Assembly: GCA_026396805.1 (NCBI GenBank)
Contig: JAPLVZ010000013.1
Location: 1-39,050, forward strand
Length of the DNA stretch: 39,050 bases
DNA from: Candidatus Falkowiibacteriota bacterium
Lineage (GTDB): Bacteria > Patescibacteriota > Patescibacteriia > Patescibacteriales > UBA12465
Direction: 5' to 3'
In this document: positions 14,580 through 23,084 of the stretch, piece by piece
Layout of the letters: every line of letters starts with the position of its first letter
Numbering within the stretch: position 1 is the stretch's first letter
The notes under the pieces: model-generated
Databases searched by the model: none
Seen by the model: the letters and a program-made list of their open reading frames with translations, nothing else
What the model was told of the DNA's origin: nothing
Program-made: the position numbers and the translations under genes

Positions 14580-15761
14580 TTATTTAGTGTCTTTGAGAGA
14601 TAGGGAAAACCCTAATCCGAACAGCATGATTATGGACATGACCAGGAAAAGATAATTGAGCGGCCAGAACATAAAGACCAGGATAGAAATACCCGGACCG
14701 ATGATGTAGGCCATCGGAGCGGTAAGACGGAAAATATTGATATAAGAAACATCCTCGGCGCTGACCGTTTTGAAAAAATAAGTCTCTCTCATCGCTTCAA
14801 CTAAGGCGGCGCCGACGCGCGAAAAGAAAAGAACCGCCATCCATATCCAGGCGTTTGGGACGCTGATGTAATAAAATAAGAATAAAGCGATAGCTAGGAT
14901 TATAAAGCCGATCGACATTATCTCTTTTTCACCGATATATTTATCGGCGATAAGACCGGCCGGGATTTCCAAGATTATGAAAGGAATAAGCATGACGGAA
15001 AATATCGGTCCGAGCGCTTTCCAATCCATGCCCAGGTTTTGGAAAAGATAGAGAGGAACATAGATGACGGCCGTGCTGTAGAAGAGCTGAAGCAAGAAAG
15101 CGACGAAGAAAATGCCACGGGTATTTTTTTTAGCCCAGATATTTTTTAAGGACGTTATGACGCCGACTTCTCGGTATTTGATCTTGTCTTTAAGATTCTT
15201 AGCTTGAAACAGAAAAATCAAGAAAACGGGAATTACCAGGAAACCGGCGATTAAAAATGATAAGGTATACTCGCCTTTTCCGATTAAATAGGTTGTTAGA
15301 AGCGGCGATAAGATCCAACCGGTATTGATGAAAGTAAAATAAGTCGTTCGCGTCTTTCCGGTCGAGGCGTTGGCGGAGAAGCTTTCTACCAGTACGTCCA
15401 TATTTATCCAGATAAGGTTAGAGGCGACGGAAAAAAGAATAATGGAGATAAGAGCCAAACCGGCGTTAGTCGCCAACGCTAGTCCGAGAAGAGAACTGGC
15501 ATAAACGATTAAGACGATCTTAGCCAGAAAGTAATTAGTCAGCTCTTTGATGAATTTCGGAAAGACCAGGATGGCGGCTACGGTCGCCAGATTAGCGGTC
15601 ATGAAGAACAAACTGACGGTGTTAAGAGAGACAAACTGCCTTAAAAAATTGGATTGTATATAAGCCGGTAAGGCGGTGGATACGGCCAAGAGTAACCCTA
15701 AAAAATATAGAGTCATCAGGCGTTTTTGATTATTTTTAGGACTGTTTTTGAGAGCGGGCAT
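14580..15761 (-). CDS. Major facilitator superfamily transporter
   Basis: The 393-residue protein has about twelve hydrophobic helices, a central cytoplasmic loop (FLFQAKNLKDKIKYREVG) and a second-half motif with GLIADKYIGEKE, which resembles the MFS loop 2-3/8-9 signature. The substrate cannot be predicted. The first ATG (15761) makes it overlap lgt by 26 bp. A second ATG 15 codons in would remove the overlap, and the Lys/Asn-rich first residues could be dispensable. It is the second gene of an lgt-MFS unit ending at the terminator at 14566-14544. Confidence 0.85.
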   Translation of the reverse strand: MPALKNSPKNNQKRLMTLYFLGLLLAVSTALPAYIQSNFLRQFVSLNTVSLFFMTANLATVAAILVFPKFIKELTNYFLAKIVLIVYASSLLGLALATNAGLALISIILFSVASNLIWINMDVLVESFSANASTGKTRTTYFTFINTGWILSPLLTTYLIGKGEYTLSFLIAGFLVIPVFLIFLFQAKNLKDKIKYREVGVITSLKNIWAKKNTRGIFFVAFLLQLFYSTAVIYVPLYLFQNLGMDWKALGPIFSVMLIPFIILEIPAGLIADKYIGEKEIMSIGFIILAIALFLFYYISVPNAWIWMAVLFFSRVGAALVEAMRETYFFKTVSAEDVSYINIFRLTAPMAYIIGPGISILVFMFWPLNYLFLVMSIIMLFGLGFSLSLKDTK

Positions 15762-16557
15762 GAGGAGAAAATAATAATAAAATGGCGGCGGCGATTATGG
15801 TCAGGCTGATAATCTGGGGCCAGCGCATTCCTAAGAAATAAGGAGTCGTGTCAATCTTAATAAATTCGAGCGTAAACCTCAATATTGAATATAATATCAT
15901 ATAAAGGCCGAGCGACCAAACATAAAACATTTTCGAAAATCGTTTCCGCTTTATCGCCCAAACATTAAGAAGAAAAAGAGCCAAAAATATCATTAAACAG
16001 CCCAAACTCTCATAGAAGAAGGTCGGATGGAAGTAGATGTCGTTTATATAGGCGGTCGGACGGTTTAAAATATTTATCGGGATTCCCCAGGACAAGCTAG
16101 TCGGCCGGCCGAATAATTCCTGGTTAAAATAGTTCCCCCAACGGCCGATAGCTTGCCCGAGAGCCAATCCCGGAACTAAAAGAGCGGATAATTTAAAAAA
16201 ATTGATATTTTTGCGGCGCGCGAATAGCCAGACTATCATAACTCCGGCTATAATCGCTCCGTGTATCGCCAGCCCTCCGCGCCAAATAGCCAGAATTTGC
16301 CCGGGATGTTCTAGATAATAAGGAAGTTCAAGCAGGACATCATAGATACGGGCGCTGACAAGCCCGCCGATGATAAGCCAAAAAGATAAATCAAAAACAG
16401 TATCGCGGGAGATTTCGTAATATTTTGCCAGGTAAAAACTGATAGAGAGAGCCGTCACCACTCCGGTCACCAAACAAAGACCGTACCAATAGATATTTAT
16501 CGGTCCGGCGCTAAAAAGAATGGCGGTCGGCTGGAAAGTATGAAACCAGTTAATCAT
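15736..16557 (-). CDS. lgt: Prolipoprotein diacylglyceryl transferase
   Basis: Lgt moves a diacylglyceryl group from phosphatidylglycerol to the lipobox cysteine of prolipoproteins. The 273-residue, seven-helix protein shows the Lgt signature GQAIGRWGNYFNQE, an upstream GGLAIHGAI segment with the conserved His, and YGLCLVTG near the N-terminus. Together with lspA at the right end and the lipobox protein at 28675-30051 it shows an active lipoprotein route. The promoter spacing predicts a leaderless message. Confidence 0.96.
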   Translation of the reverse strand: MINWFHTFQPTAILFSAGPINIYWYGLCLVTGVVTALSISFYLAKYYEISRDTVFDLSFWLIIGGLVSARIYDVLLELPYYLEHPGQILAIWRGGLAIHGAIIAGVMIVWLFARRKNINFFKLSALLVPGLALGQAIGRWGNYFNQELFGRPTSLSWGIPINILNRPTAYINDIYFHPTFFYESLGCLMIFLALFLLNVWAIKRKRFSKMFYVWSLGLYMILYSILRFTLEFIKIDTTPYFLGMRWPQIISLTIIAAAILLLFSPHARSQKQS

Positions 16558-16563
16558 AGTTAA

Positions 16564-16592
16564 ATTTTAGCAATTTTAGCCGGCGCTCGCAA
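16564..16592 (-). promoter_or_regulatory. Promoter of lgt, predicting a leaderless mRNA
   Basis: Minus strand TTGCGA (16592-16587), 17 nt, TAAAAT (16569-16564). The start codon ATG (16557-16555) begins only 6 nt after the -10 box, where transcription itself should begin. Confidence 0.55.
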
Positions 16593-16607
16593 CTTAACCC
16601 GGGTTAC

Positions 16608-16635
16608 AAAAAAAACAGGCCTAGACCTGTTTTTT
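16608..16635 (-). terminator. Bidirectional-type terminator after tRNA-Leu(TAG)
   Basis: AAAAAACAGG, a 6 nt loop and CCTGTTTTTT form a 10 bp stem with A and T tracts on the two sides, 5 bp from the tRNA-Leu 3' end. Confidence 0.85.
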
Positions 16636-16640
16636 AGCGG

Positions 16641-16722
16641 TGCGGACGGAGAGACTCGAACTCTCAAGGGTTGCCCCGTTTGGTCCTAAGCCAAGTGCGT
16701 CTACCAGTTTCGCCACGTCCGC
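16641..16722 (-). tRNA. tRNA-Leu(TAG)
   Basis: GCGGACG pairs with CGTCCGC, the anticodon stem CTTGG/CCAAA (terminal mismatch or wobble) encloses CTTAGGA (anticodon TAG), there is a long variable arm (GGG/CCC) as expected for leucine, and the T arm is GAG-AGTTCGAGT-CTC. The discriminator A is followed by CCG, so CCA is not encoded. Confidence 0.93.
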
Positions 16723-16755
16723 GCGTATTTCGATTATTTTTATCTTAAATGATTA

Positions 16756-16784
16756 TTCTTATAAAGTAAAGATTGTGTTATAAT
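16756..16784 (+). promoter_or_regulatory. Promoter of ppsA
   Basis: A perfect TATAAT (16779-16784) lies 30 bp before the ATG. The -35 at the right distance is weak (TTCTTA, 16756-16761). Confidence 0.5.
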
Positions 16785-16814
16785 TAAAACATAAAATTAA
16801 ATTAAGCTAGTTAT

Positions 16815-19226
16815 ATGTTAAAAAATAAATTTGTTCATTTTTTTAAGGAGCTGACTATTAAAGACGTACCCATGGTCGGCGGCAAAAACGCTTCGCTCGG
16901 AGAAATGTACGGCCGTTTATTGAAAAAAGGCGTCAAGATTTTAAACGGTTTCGCGACGACCGCCGCGGCTTATAATTATTTTTTAGATTCAACGGGATTA
17001 AAAAATAAGATCAAGGGAATCTTAAAAGGTTTGGATACGAGAAACGTCAAAGACCTGATGAGGCGGGGAGAGACTATCAGGAAATTGATTGTCGCGACGG
17101 AAATGCCTAAAGATTTTAAGAAAGCGATAGTTAAGGCTTATCGGGAATTATCCGCCGGATATAAGGTTAAAGATATTCATGTGGCCGTCCGTTCCAGCGC
17201 GACCGCCGAAGATTTGCCGGACGCCTCTTTCGCCGGCCAGCAGGAAACTTATTTGAACGTTTCCGGGGGAAAAGATTTATTACTGGCGGTGCGTAAATGT
17301 ATCGCTTCTTTGTTCACTGATCGCGCCATCTCTTACCGAGTGGATAAGAAGTTTGATCATTTTTCCATTGCCTTATCGGTGGGCGTCCAAAAGATGGTTC
17401 GGGCTGATTTGGGATCATCCGGCGTCATGTTTACGATTGATACCGAGTCGGGATTTAGGAATGTGGTGTTAATCAATTCGATTTTCGGCCTGGGGGAAAA
17501 TATCGTTCAAGGCCATGTTACTCCGGATGAGTTTTATGTCTTCAAGCCGACCGGTGCGATTATTTCTAAAAATTTGAGTCGGAAGAATGTTAAGATGATT
17601 TATAATTTAAAAGGAAAAAATCCGGTTAAAAATGTCGTGATTCCGGAGGCAGATCAGCTAAAAGCGTCTTTATCCGACAAACAGGTTTTACAGTTGGCGA
17701 AGTGGGGAATGTTGATTGAGGAACATTATAAACGTCCGATGGATATTGAATTCGCGGTTGACGGCCAGAGCGGTGAAACCTATATTACTCAAGCCAGACC
17801 GGAAACGGTCCAAAGTTTAAGGGCCGTTAATATTATTGAAGATTACAAATTAAATAAGAAGGGTAAATTAATTGTTTCCGGCCAAAGCGTCGGGAGTAAA
17901 ATTGGCGCGGGGATTGTTAACCGGATGATGGATGTCAAAGATATCAATAAGTTTAAGCCCGGACAAGTCTTGGTGACCGATATGACCGACCCTGATTGGG
18001 AACCGATAATGAAGATTGCCGCGGCCATCGTGACCGATAAAGGCGGGCGCACCTGTCATGCCGCCATTGTTTCCAGAGAACTGGGTATTCCTTGCGTAGT
18101 TGGCACCGGTAACGCCTCAATAAAGATAAAAAGCGGCCTGGCGGTCACGGTAGACTGTTCTGCCGGAGAAGCCGGATTTGTTTATGAAGGCAAACTCCCC
18201 TTTAAGATAGAAACGACCGATGTTAAAAATTTGAAACGACCGAAGACAAAAATCATGATGAATGTCGGTGAGCCGGATATGGCTTTTTCCAATTCATTTA
18301 TTCCTAATGACGGAGTTGGACTAGCGCGTTTGGAATTTATCATCAATAACTACATTAAAATTCACCCCCTTGCTTTATTGGATTTTAAAATTCTAAAAGA
18401 TCAGAAGCTGAAAGAAAAGATCTCTCAATTAACCGCCGGCTACGCCAATAAATCTCAATATTTTGTTGATCGTCTGGCTCAAGGAGTGGCCACGATTTGT
18501 GCGGCTTATTATCCGAAAGACGTGATTGTCCGTTTGAGCGATTTTAAGACCAATGAATACGCCAATCTTATCGGTGGGACCGCTTATGAGCCGATTGAAT
18601 CTAATCCGATGATCGGTTGGCGCGGCGCCAGTCGTTATTACTCGCCGCAATTCTTGCCGGCCTTTAAATTAGAATGCCAAGCTATAAAAAAAGTTAGAGA
18701 GGAAATGGGATTAAAAAATTTGAAGGTGATGGTGCCTTTTTGTCGGACTATTGAAGAGGGCAAGCGCGTCCAGGAAATTATGGCTGAAAACGGCTTGAAG
18801 CGCGGCCAGAATGGGTTAGAAATATATGTCATGGCGGAAATTCCGGCCAACATTATTTTGGCGGATAAATTTTGTCACATTTTCGACGGATTTTCTATTG
18901 GCTCCAATGATTTGACACAATTGACTTTGGGCATTGATCGCGATTCCGGCGGTAGCTTGAATGTTGCCGGCGTGTCTAATGAAAAGAATGAGGCAGTAAA
19001 AATTTTGATAGGGCAACTCATTAAAGTTGCCAAAAAATATCGGCGCAAAGTCGGTATTTGTGGCCAAGGGCCGAGCGATTTTCCGGACTTTGCCGAATTT
19101 TTAGTGGAAGAAGGAATTGACAGTCTGTCTTTGAATCCGGATACGGTCATCGCTACGACCATAGCAATATTGAAAAAAGAAAAAGAGATTCGTCGCAGTC
19201 GCGGGCTTTTAAATTTATTCTTTTAA
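16815..19226 (+). CDS. ppsA: Phosphoenolpyruvate synthase
   Basis: PEP synthase makes PEP from pyruvate and ATP, yielding AMP and phosphate, and serves gluconeogenesis. The 803 residues cover all three domains: the ATP-grasp part (VGGKNASLGEM near the N-terminus, VRSSATAEDLPDASFAGQQET, ITQARPET), the swivelling phosphohistidine domain with GGRTCHAAIVSREL (catalytic H415), and the PEP/pyruvate barrel ending in GICGQGPSD (catalytic C749). Length and motifs are complete. It is a single-gene unit with its own promoter and a strong terminator. Confidence 0.96.
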   Translation: MLKNKFVHFFKELTIKDVPMVGGKNASLGEMYGRLLKKGVKILNGFATTAAAYNYFLDSTGLKNKIKGILKGLDTRNVKDLMRRGETIRKLIVATEMPKDFKKAIVKAYRELSAGYKVKDIHVAVRSSATAEDLPDASFAGQQETYLNVSGGKDLLLAVRKCIASLFTDRAISYRVDKKFDHFSIALSVGVQKMVRADLGSSGVMFTIDTESGFRNVVLINSIFGLGENIVQGHVTPDEFYVFKPTGAIISKNLSRKNVKMIYNLKGKNPVKNVVIPEADQLKASLSDKQVLQLAKWGMLIEEHYKRPMDIEFAVDGQSGETYITQARPETVQSLRAVNIIEDYKLNKKGKLIVSGQSVGSKIGAGIVNRMMDVKDINKFKPGQVLVTDMTDPDWEPIMKIAAAIVTDKGGRTCHAAIVSRELGIPCVVGTGNASIKIKSGLAVTVDCSAGEAGFVYEGKLPFKIETTDVKNLKRPKTKIMMNVGEPDMAFSNSFIPNDGVGLARLEFIINNYIKIHPLALLDFKILKDQKLKEKISQLTAGYANKSQYFVDRLAQGVATICAAYYPKDVIVRLSDFKTNEYANLIGGTAYEPIESNPMIGWRGASRYYSPQFLPAFKLECQAIKKVREEMGLKNLKVMVPFCRTIEEGKRVQEIMAENGLKRGQNGLEIYVMAEIPANIILADKFCHIFDGFSIGSNDLTQLTLGIDRDSGGSLNVAGVSNEKNEAVKILIGQLIKVAKKYRRKVGICGQGPSDFPDFAEFLVEEGIDSLSLNPDTVIATTIAILKKEKEIRRSRGLLNLFF

Positions 19227-19266
19227 GTAAGTGTCCCCAACAGACGATTGGCCATTCTCAATAAAT

Positions 19267-19300
19267 AAAAAACATCTCGGAAGAACTGGGATGTTTTTTA
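19267..19300 (+). terminator. Terminator shared by ppsA and the convergent 3D-domain gene
   Basis: ACATCTCGG, loop AAGAA, CTGGGATGT (9 pairs with two G-T) is flanked by an A tract before and a T tract after, so it can work in both directions between convergent genes. Confidence 0.88.
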
Positions 19301-19318
19301 TTATATCAGTAAATCAAA

Positions 19319-19984
19319 TTATTCAATAACTTCGATGACCTGAATTTTGGCCACCTTGACTCCGAATTGAATCGCGTCGGATTTTTCCACCATCCAGACG
19401 TCAACGCGATTCGGGTGCTTTTTGTTCATGCGGTCACGGACAACGAAAATTCTGTCTCCGAAAAGTTCCGGAATCTTGACTTTGGTGTCAAATTTTAAAA
19501 AGTTAGCGGCGATAGTATCCTCTTCTCCATTGGCACAGACATCATAGCCGTTAGCGGTAATACAAGGAGAATCATCGGTCTGTCCTGCTTCAGAATTATA
19601 AGCGGTAATAGTATGGGTGCTGGTTCTGATAACCTTCATTTCCGTAGAAGAAGCGGTTATTGGCGTAGAAGAAGCTTCTGTCGAGATAGGAGAAGCAACC
19701 GCTGGAGCAGTAGAGGTAGCCACTAAGGTAGCTAATTTAGCGGCTTCTTCGCTCATTTCAGGCTCTTTAACTATAGAATCATTAGTAATAATGATATCAG
19801 CGTCATTAATCTGGATGTTGGCATAATTAGTCTGGGTTTTAGCCTTAATGACAGCCTCATCAGCCAGGGCTGGAGCGAAAAATAAGGCAAACTGGAAGAC
19901 ACAGGCAATGATTACTAATAAAACCACGTTCTGCTTTCTGCTTAGAGGAATGATTTCTTCGCCTAGTTTTTGTAGTATACTCAT
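19319..19984 (-). CDS. Exported 3D-domain protein
   Basis: The 221-residue protein has an N-terminal hydrophobic signal or anchor (about 18-40, ending APALADE), a Ser/Thr/Ala/Pro linker (about 80-115) and a C-terminal 3D domain. That domain has TAYNSEAGQTDDSP (127-140), FDTKVKIP (165-172), VVRDRMN (181-187) and PNRVDVWM, carrying the spaced aspartates that name the family. 3D domains are double-psi beta-barrels linked to peptidoglycan turnover (MltA, Rpf/YocH relatives). It is probably a cell-wall enzyme or wall-binding factor. Its message begins with a strong hairpin. Confidence 0.85.
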   Translation of the reverse strand: MSILQKLGEEIIPLSRKQNVVLLVIIACVFQFALFFAPALADEAVIKAKTQTNYANIQINDADIIITNDSIVKEPEMSEEAAKLATLVATSTAPAVASPISTEASSTPITASSTEMKVIRTSTHTITAYNSEAGQTDDSPCITANGYDVCANGEEDTIAANFLKFDTKVKIPELFGDRIFVVRDRMNKKHPNRVDVWMVEKSDAIQFGVKVAKIQVIEVIE

Positions 19985-20007
19985 ATTTGTTTAATATTAG
20001 TCAAATT

Positions 20008-20054
20008 AAAAATCCCTACTACAGTATATAAATATTATGAAAGCAGGGATTTTT
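20008..20054 (-). promoter_or_regulatory. Hairpin at the 5' end of the 3D-gene message
   Basis: On the minus strand AAAAATCCCT (20054-20045) pairs with AGGGATTTTT (20017-20008) across a 27 nt loop, with AT-rich sequence after it. It starts within about 5 nt of the predicted transcription start and ends in a T tract, so it may be an attenuator or an mRNA-stabilising cap. Confidence 0.65.
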
Positions 20055-20065
20055 GTTGACTGATT

Positions 20066-20094
20066 ACTTTAGCACTGGTTCACAAATAAGTCAA
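20066..20094 (-). promoter_or_regulatory. Promoter of the 3D-domain gene
   Basis: Minus strand TTGACT (20094-20089), 17 nt, TAAAGT (20071-20066). Confidence 0.68.
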
Positions 20095-20114
20095 GGCTGG
20101 CATGTGGATAAGGC

Positions 20115-20143
20115 TTGACCAATACTTTAAAATGTGATATGGT
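20115..20143 (+). promoter_or_regulatory. Promoter of the secreted coiled-coil gene
   Basis: TTGACC (20115-20120), 17 nt, TATGGT (20138-20143). The roughly 85 nt leader contains a small hairpin GAGCA/TGCTC (20181-20194). Confidence 0.65.
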
Positions 20144-20232
20144 ATTGGGACAGTCAAATAAGCAGGACTGGCGAAAATAGGAGCAAGTTTGCTCTTTAAA
20201 AAAATAATATTAACTATAAAAAAGGATAAGTC

Positions 20233-20922
20233 ATGAGAAAAATTGTTATTGGGTTTTTGGCCGTTATAATGGTCAGTAATTTGTTTGGTCAGACCAGACA
20301 GGAGAAAGGGCAGATGAATGCCCTGGATAATGAAATTAAAAGAACGAATAGAGAGATCTCTATTTTGGAGAATGGCCTTTTATCTGACAAATTAACTTCA
20401 GTTAATAAAACTGCTATTCTGTACAAGATTGATGGAAGGAAAGAAAAGATTGCTGATTTGAAGCAGGAAAGGGAAAATATTTTCCGCCGCTACGCAACTG
20501 CCAGCGATGTTCCTAAAGAACTAAGTCGTCGGGAATTGAATCGTCGCCAGAGGGCTTATGTTATAAGGAGAGAGGATCTAGTTCTTCAAAAAGTGGAAGC
20601 TAATATATCTTCTTCCGCGTCTCCCTCGATAAATCCTTCTAATTCCCCAACAACTAACGCCGGTTATAAAATTATTTTGGCTAACGATTATGTGTTGCCA
20701 ACTCTGTTCACAATTTCTCCTCTTAACGGAGGAGATAAAACGTCAGCATTAGTTGATCCTCGCCAGACGACGGAAATGTACCTACTCCCTGGTGTATATG
20801 AAGTTTCTTTCTTTAGTGGAAACAGTTTTTCTAAAGAAACTGACATTCTTAAAGTCGATGGAAGCAAACGAATTTTCCGCGGCAAAGAATATTTTGGGGG
20901 GGCCTATATGCCTCGCTTCTAG
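20233..20922 (+). CDS. Secreted protein with coiled coil and C-terminal beta domain, function unknown
   Basis: The 229-residue protein starts with a clear signal peptide (MRKIVIGFLAVIMVSNLFGQ). A charged helical region (about 22-125) with heptad-like spacing follows (LDNEIKRTNREISILENGLL, then IDGRKEKIADLKQERENIF). A Ser/Pro/Asn linker (about 127-147) leads to a beta-rich domain rich in Tyr/Phe/Gly. I do not recognise a family. It has one of the few good Shine-Dalgarno sites (AAGGAT, 8 nt before the ATG), its own promoter and a shared terminator, and faces the pilin array. It may be a surface or periplasmic structural protein. Confidence 0.8.
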   Translation: MRKIVIGFLAVIMVSNLFGQTRQEKGQMNALDNEIKRTNREISILENGLLSDKLTSVNKTAILYKIDGRKEKIADLKQERENIFRRYATASDVPKELSRRELNRRQRAYVIRREDLVLQKVEANISSSASPSINPSNSPTTNAGYKIILANDYVLPTLFTISPLNGGDKTSALVDPRQTTEMYLLPGVYEVSFFSGNSFSKETDILKVDGSKRIFRGKEYFGGAYMPRF

Positions 20923-20950
20923 AGGCTAAAATATGCTTTGGTAAAATACA

Positions 20951-20976
20951 AAAGGAGTATTTAAATACTCCTTTTT
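20951..20976 (+). terminator. Bidirectional terminator between the secreted protein and the pilin operon
   Basis: AAAGGAGTATTTAAATACTCCTTT is a perfect palindrome followed by T residues, with A residues on the other side. It ends both the plus-strand gene and the minus-strand pilin operon. Confidence 0.85.
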
Positions 20977-21013
20977 AATTTATCTATTTAATTTTTTTAT
21001 TTCCTCATAATTA

Positions 21014-21430
21014 TTAAAAAGTTTGCCCCTGCGGTCCTCCTCCTCCCCCGAAAGGCAGATTTCTAAAGATAAAATAAGTGATCGCGTAAGCGGCCAGGAT
21101 GATAACTAATCCGATAATCGTCGCCTTGATAGTCGCCTGGGCTTTTTTGACCTCTTCTTCATTTCCAGCCGCAGTCATCCAGCGGAATCCGGCCAGAATG
21201 GTTAAAATTAAGAAGATTATCGCTAAAAGACCTAAAACTATCTGAATGATTTTAGCGACCAGAACTTCGATTGTCACTTGTCCGAAATTCGCTTGAGTGG
21301 CGACGGTAGTGGTGAGGTTGTCGAGTCCGCCAGGATCAGAAGTATTGGTTAAAAGTTGAGCGGAAGCGACCTTCAAAAATAATAGCGGCGCGATAATCAA
21401 GACTAAGGACGTGGCAATAATCTTTTTCAT
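21014..21430 (-). CDS. T4SS-pilin family protein (copy 6 of the array)
   Basis: The 138-residue protein has a signal peptide (ending KVASAQ at about 25), a short exported stretch and two hydrophobic helices separated by the charged loop WMTAAGNEEEVKKAQ. This architecture resembles VirB2/TrbC pilins and the pilin family common in Patescibacteria. It is last in the six-gene operon and is distinguished by a glycine-rich C-terminal tail (GGGGGPQGQ). Its start is 2 bp after the previous stop, suggesting coupling. The role as pilus subunit is inference from family. Confidence 0.82.
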   Translation of the reverse strand: MKKIIATSLVLIIAPLLFLKVASAQLLTNTSDPGGLDNLTTTVATQANFGQVTIEVLVAKIIQIVLGLLAIIFLILTILAGFRWMTAAGNEEEVKKAQATIKATIIGLVIILAAYAITYFIFRNLPFGGGGGPQGQTF

Positions 21431-21432
21431 AA

Positions 21433-21846
21433 TTAATTGCTTAATAATATAAATCTTTGAAAGACAAAATTCCAGATACTATAGGCGGCCAAGGCGACTA
21501 CCATCCCGATAATCGCTTGCTTGATAATATTTTTTGATTTCTTGACTTCTTCCTCATTCCCGTCGGCCGCCATCCAGTTATAACCGGCGATAATCATCAA
21601 GACTAAAAATACCAAACCCAAGAACCCTAAGAAAGCGCCGATAACCGTACCGACGATTTTGGGAGTTGAAGCGATATTCGGATCGGTTTGGTAGCCGCCC
21701 TCTCCCGCTACATTTTGTAGTCTTTGCATAAGGCCGGTGGCGCTCGACGTAGTCGGAGGAGTCCCCTGCGCTAAAGCTAAGCCTGGCAAGAACAATAAAC
21801 ATCCCAGCCAAATAGCGCAAATTATTGATTTAATATTTTTTTTCAT
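21433..21846 (-). CDS. T4SS-pilin family protein (copy 5)
   Basis: The 137-residue protein has a signal peptide (LPGLALAQG), a variable exported segment (about 28-60) and the two-helix core with loop WMAADGNEEEVKKSK, then AIIGMVVALAAYSIWNFVF. The paralogues differ mostly in the exported segment before the first core helix, which would be the exposed part of a subunit. It sits between copies 4 and 6 with a 2 bp gap downstream. Confidence 0.82.
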   Translation of the reverse strand: MKKNIKSIICAIWLGCLLFLPGLALAQGTPPTTSSATGLMQRLQNVAGEGGYQTDPNIASTPKIVGTVIGAFLGFLGLVFLVLMIIAGYNWMAADGNEEEVKKSKNIIKQAIIGMVVALAAYSIWNFVFQRFILLSN

Positions 21847-21864
21847 ATCTCTTATCGCTTAAAA

Positions 21865-22263
21865 TTATTTCGTCAAGAGATTTCTAACCAATAGACCACT
21901 GAAGCCCGAGCTCAAGGCGTAAGCTATCAAGATTAAAACTACTCCGATTAGCAGATTTCTGACGGCAGTTTTCGCCTTTTTTACTTTTTCCTCGTTCCCG
22001 GCCGCTTGCATCCAATTGTTGCCTGTCCAGAACATCAAGACCAAGAATATTGCGCCCAAAACCGAAAGAGCGATGCGGATGATAGTGCTTATTCTGTTTT
22101 CCAGAGTAACGCTTGTATCATAATCGGTTTGGTTCGCCAGGGCGTTGATATTATTGTTGTATTCTTGGGTTTTATTGGCATTAATCAGGGCGGCTTCAGC
22201 CGGGCATAAAAACGGGATAAAGAGCAGTAATGAGAATAATAATGTTAAACCGACTTTTTTCAT
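21865..22263 (-). CDS. T4SS-pilin family protein (copy 4)
   Basis: This 132-residue protein has a signal peptide ending near CPAEAAL, an Asn/Thr-rich exported segment, helix IALSVLGAIFLVLMF, the loop NWMQAAGNEEKVKKAK and helix LLIGVVLILIAYAL. It is one of the closer matches to copies 3 and 5. Spacing to its neighbours is 18 bp downstream and 3 bp upstream. Confidence 0.82.
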   Translation of the reverse strand: MKKVGLTLLFSLLLFIPFLCPAEAALINANKTQEYNNNINALANQTDYDTSVTLENRISTIIRIALSVLGAIFLVLMFWTGNNWMQAAGNEEKVKKAKTAVRNLLIGVVLILIAYALSSGFSGLLVRNLLTK

Positions 22264-22266
22264 AAA

Positions 22267-22671
22267 TTATTGCCAAAAATAACTGATTAAGAAATAACTT
22301 AAAGCGTAAGCGGAGAGAGTGATTATCAGTCCTATTAAGGCGCTCATGATTATGTTATTGGCTTTTTTACTTTTTTCTTCATTTCCTTCCGCCGTCATCC
22401 AAGTGTAAGAACCGTAAATTATCAATCCGAGAAACAATAGACCCACTAAACTTAATAAAGTATAAATAGCGCGGCTGATCAAGGTTTCTAAAGAAGTCGC
22501 GCTCGCTCCAACGTCATATCCGGCGACGTTGGCGGAGGTGCCTAAGCCGCTTTTGTCTTTAAAGTTATAAGTCCCACCGGTATCCTGGGCCAAAACAGGA
22601 GAAGAAAAAATTAAAGATAGACAGATTATCAGGGCGGCCGAAATTAGGTTTTTAGAGATAATTTTTGGCAT
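22267..22671 (-). CDS. T4SS-pilin family protein (copy 3)
   Basis: The 134-residue protein shows a signal peptide (SSPVLAQD), an exported Gly/Ser-rich segment, helix YTLLSLVGLLFLGLIIYG, loop WMTAEGNEEKSKKAN and helix IGLIITLSAYALSYFLI. Its ATG overlaps the stop of copy 2 by one base (TAATG), which implies coupled translation. Confidence 0.82.
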   Translation of the reverse strand: MPKIISKNLISAALIICLSLIFSSPVLAQDTGGTYNFKDKSGLGTSANVAGYDVGASATSLETLISRAIYTLLSLVGLLFLGLIIYGSYTWMTAEGNEEKSKKANNIIMSALIGLIITLSAYALSYFLISYFWQ

Positions 22672-23066
22672 TATAGTAAGAGTTGAGTCCCCAAGAAAGT
22701 CGTCAATGCGTAAGCGGAAAAGACGATAATGATGCCGATAGCGGCGTTTACCAAAAGACCTTTAGCTTTTTTAATTTGTTCATCGTTGCCGCTGGCGGTC
22801 ATCCAAAGAATGCCGGCGTAAATCATCAGGATTAAGAAAAGAACGCCGACGAAAGAAAGAATAACCCCGATAATCAATCCGGCCTTAGTCGCTAAAAAAT
22901 CAGATCCGTAAGTATTACCTGTTTGGTTCTGAAAGGCCGGGACAATATTGGCGGTTTCGTTTAATCCTACGCCCGGGTCACTGATTATCTGCGCCTGCGC
23001 CCGGCTTAGCGAGAAAGACAAAGAAATAAAAGCCAAAACGAAAATAAAAAATATTTTTTTTACCAT
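22671..23066 (-). CDS. T4SS-pilin family protein (copy 2)
   Basis: The 131-residue protein has a signal peptide (LSRAQAQI), an exported segment with an aromatic/Gly pattern, helix IIGVILSFVGVLFLILMIYAG, loop WMTASGNDEQIKKAK and helix IGIIIVFSAYALTTFL. It is separated from copy 1 by a 94 bp gap that contains a long hairpin, whereas copies 2-6 are packed within 0-18 bp. Confidence 0.82.
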   Translation of the reverse strand: MVKKIFFIFVLAFISLSFSLSRAQAQIISDPGVGLNETANIVPAFQNQTGNTYGSDFLATKAGLIIGVILSFVGVLFLILMIYAGILWMTASGNDEQIKKAKGLLVNAAIGIIIVFSAYALTTFLGTQLLL

Positions 23067-23084
23067 AAAGAAACTCGTTTATTT

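Noticed and set aside
19985-20232. A mobile element in the gap between the 3D gene and the secreted protein
   Set aside because: The inverted repeat at 20008-20054 is explained as a leader hairpin. There is no transposase or target duplication.
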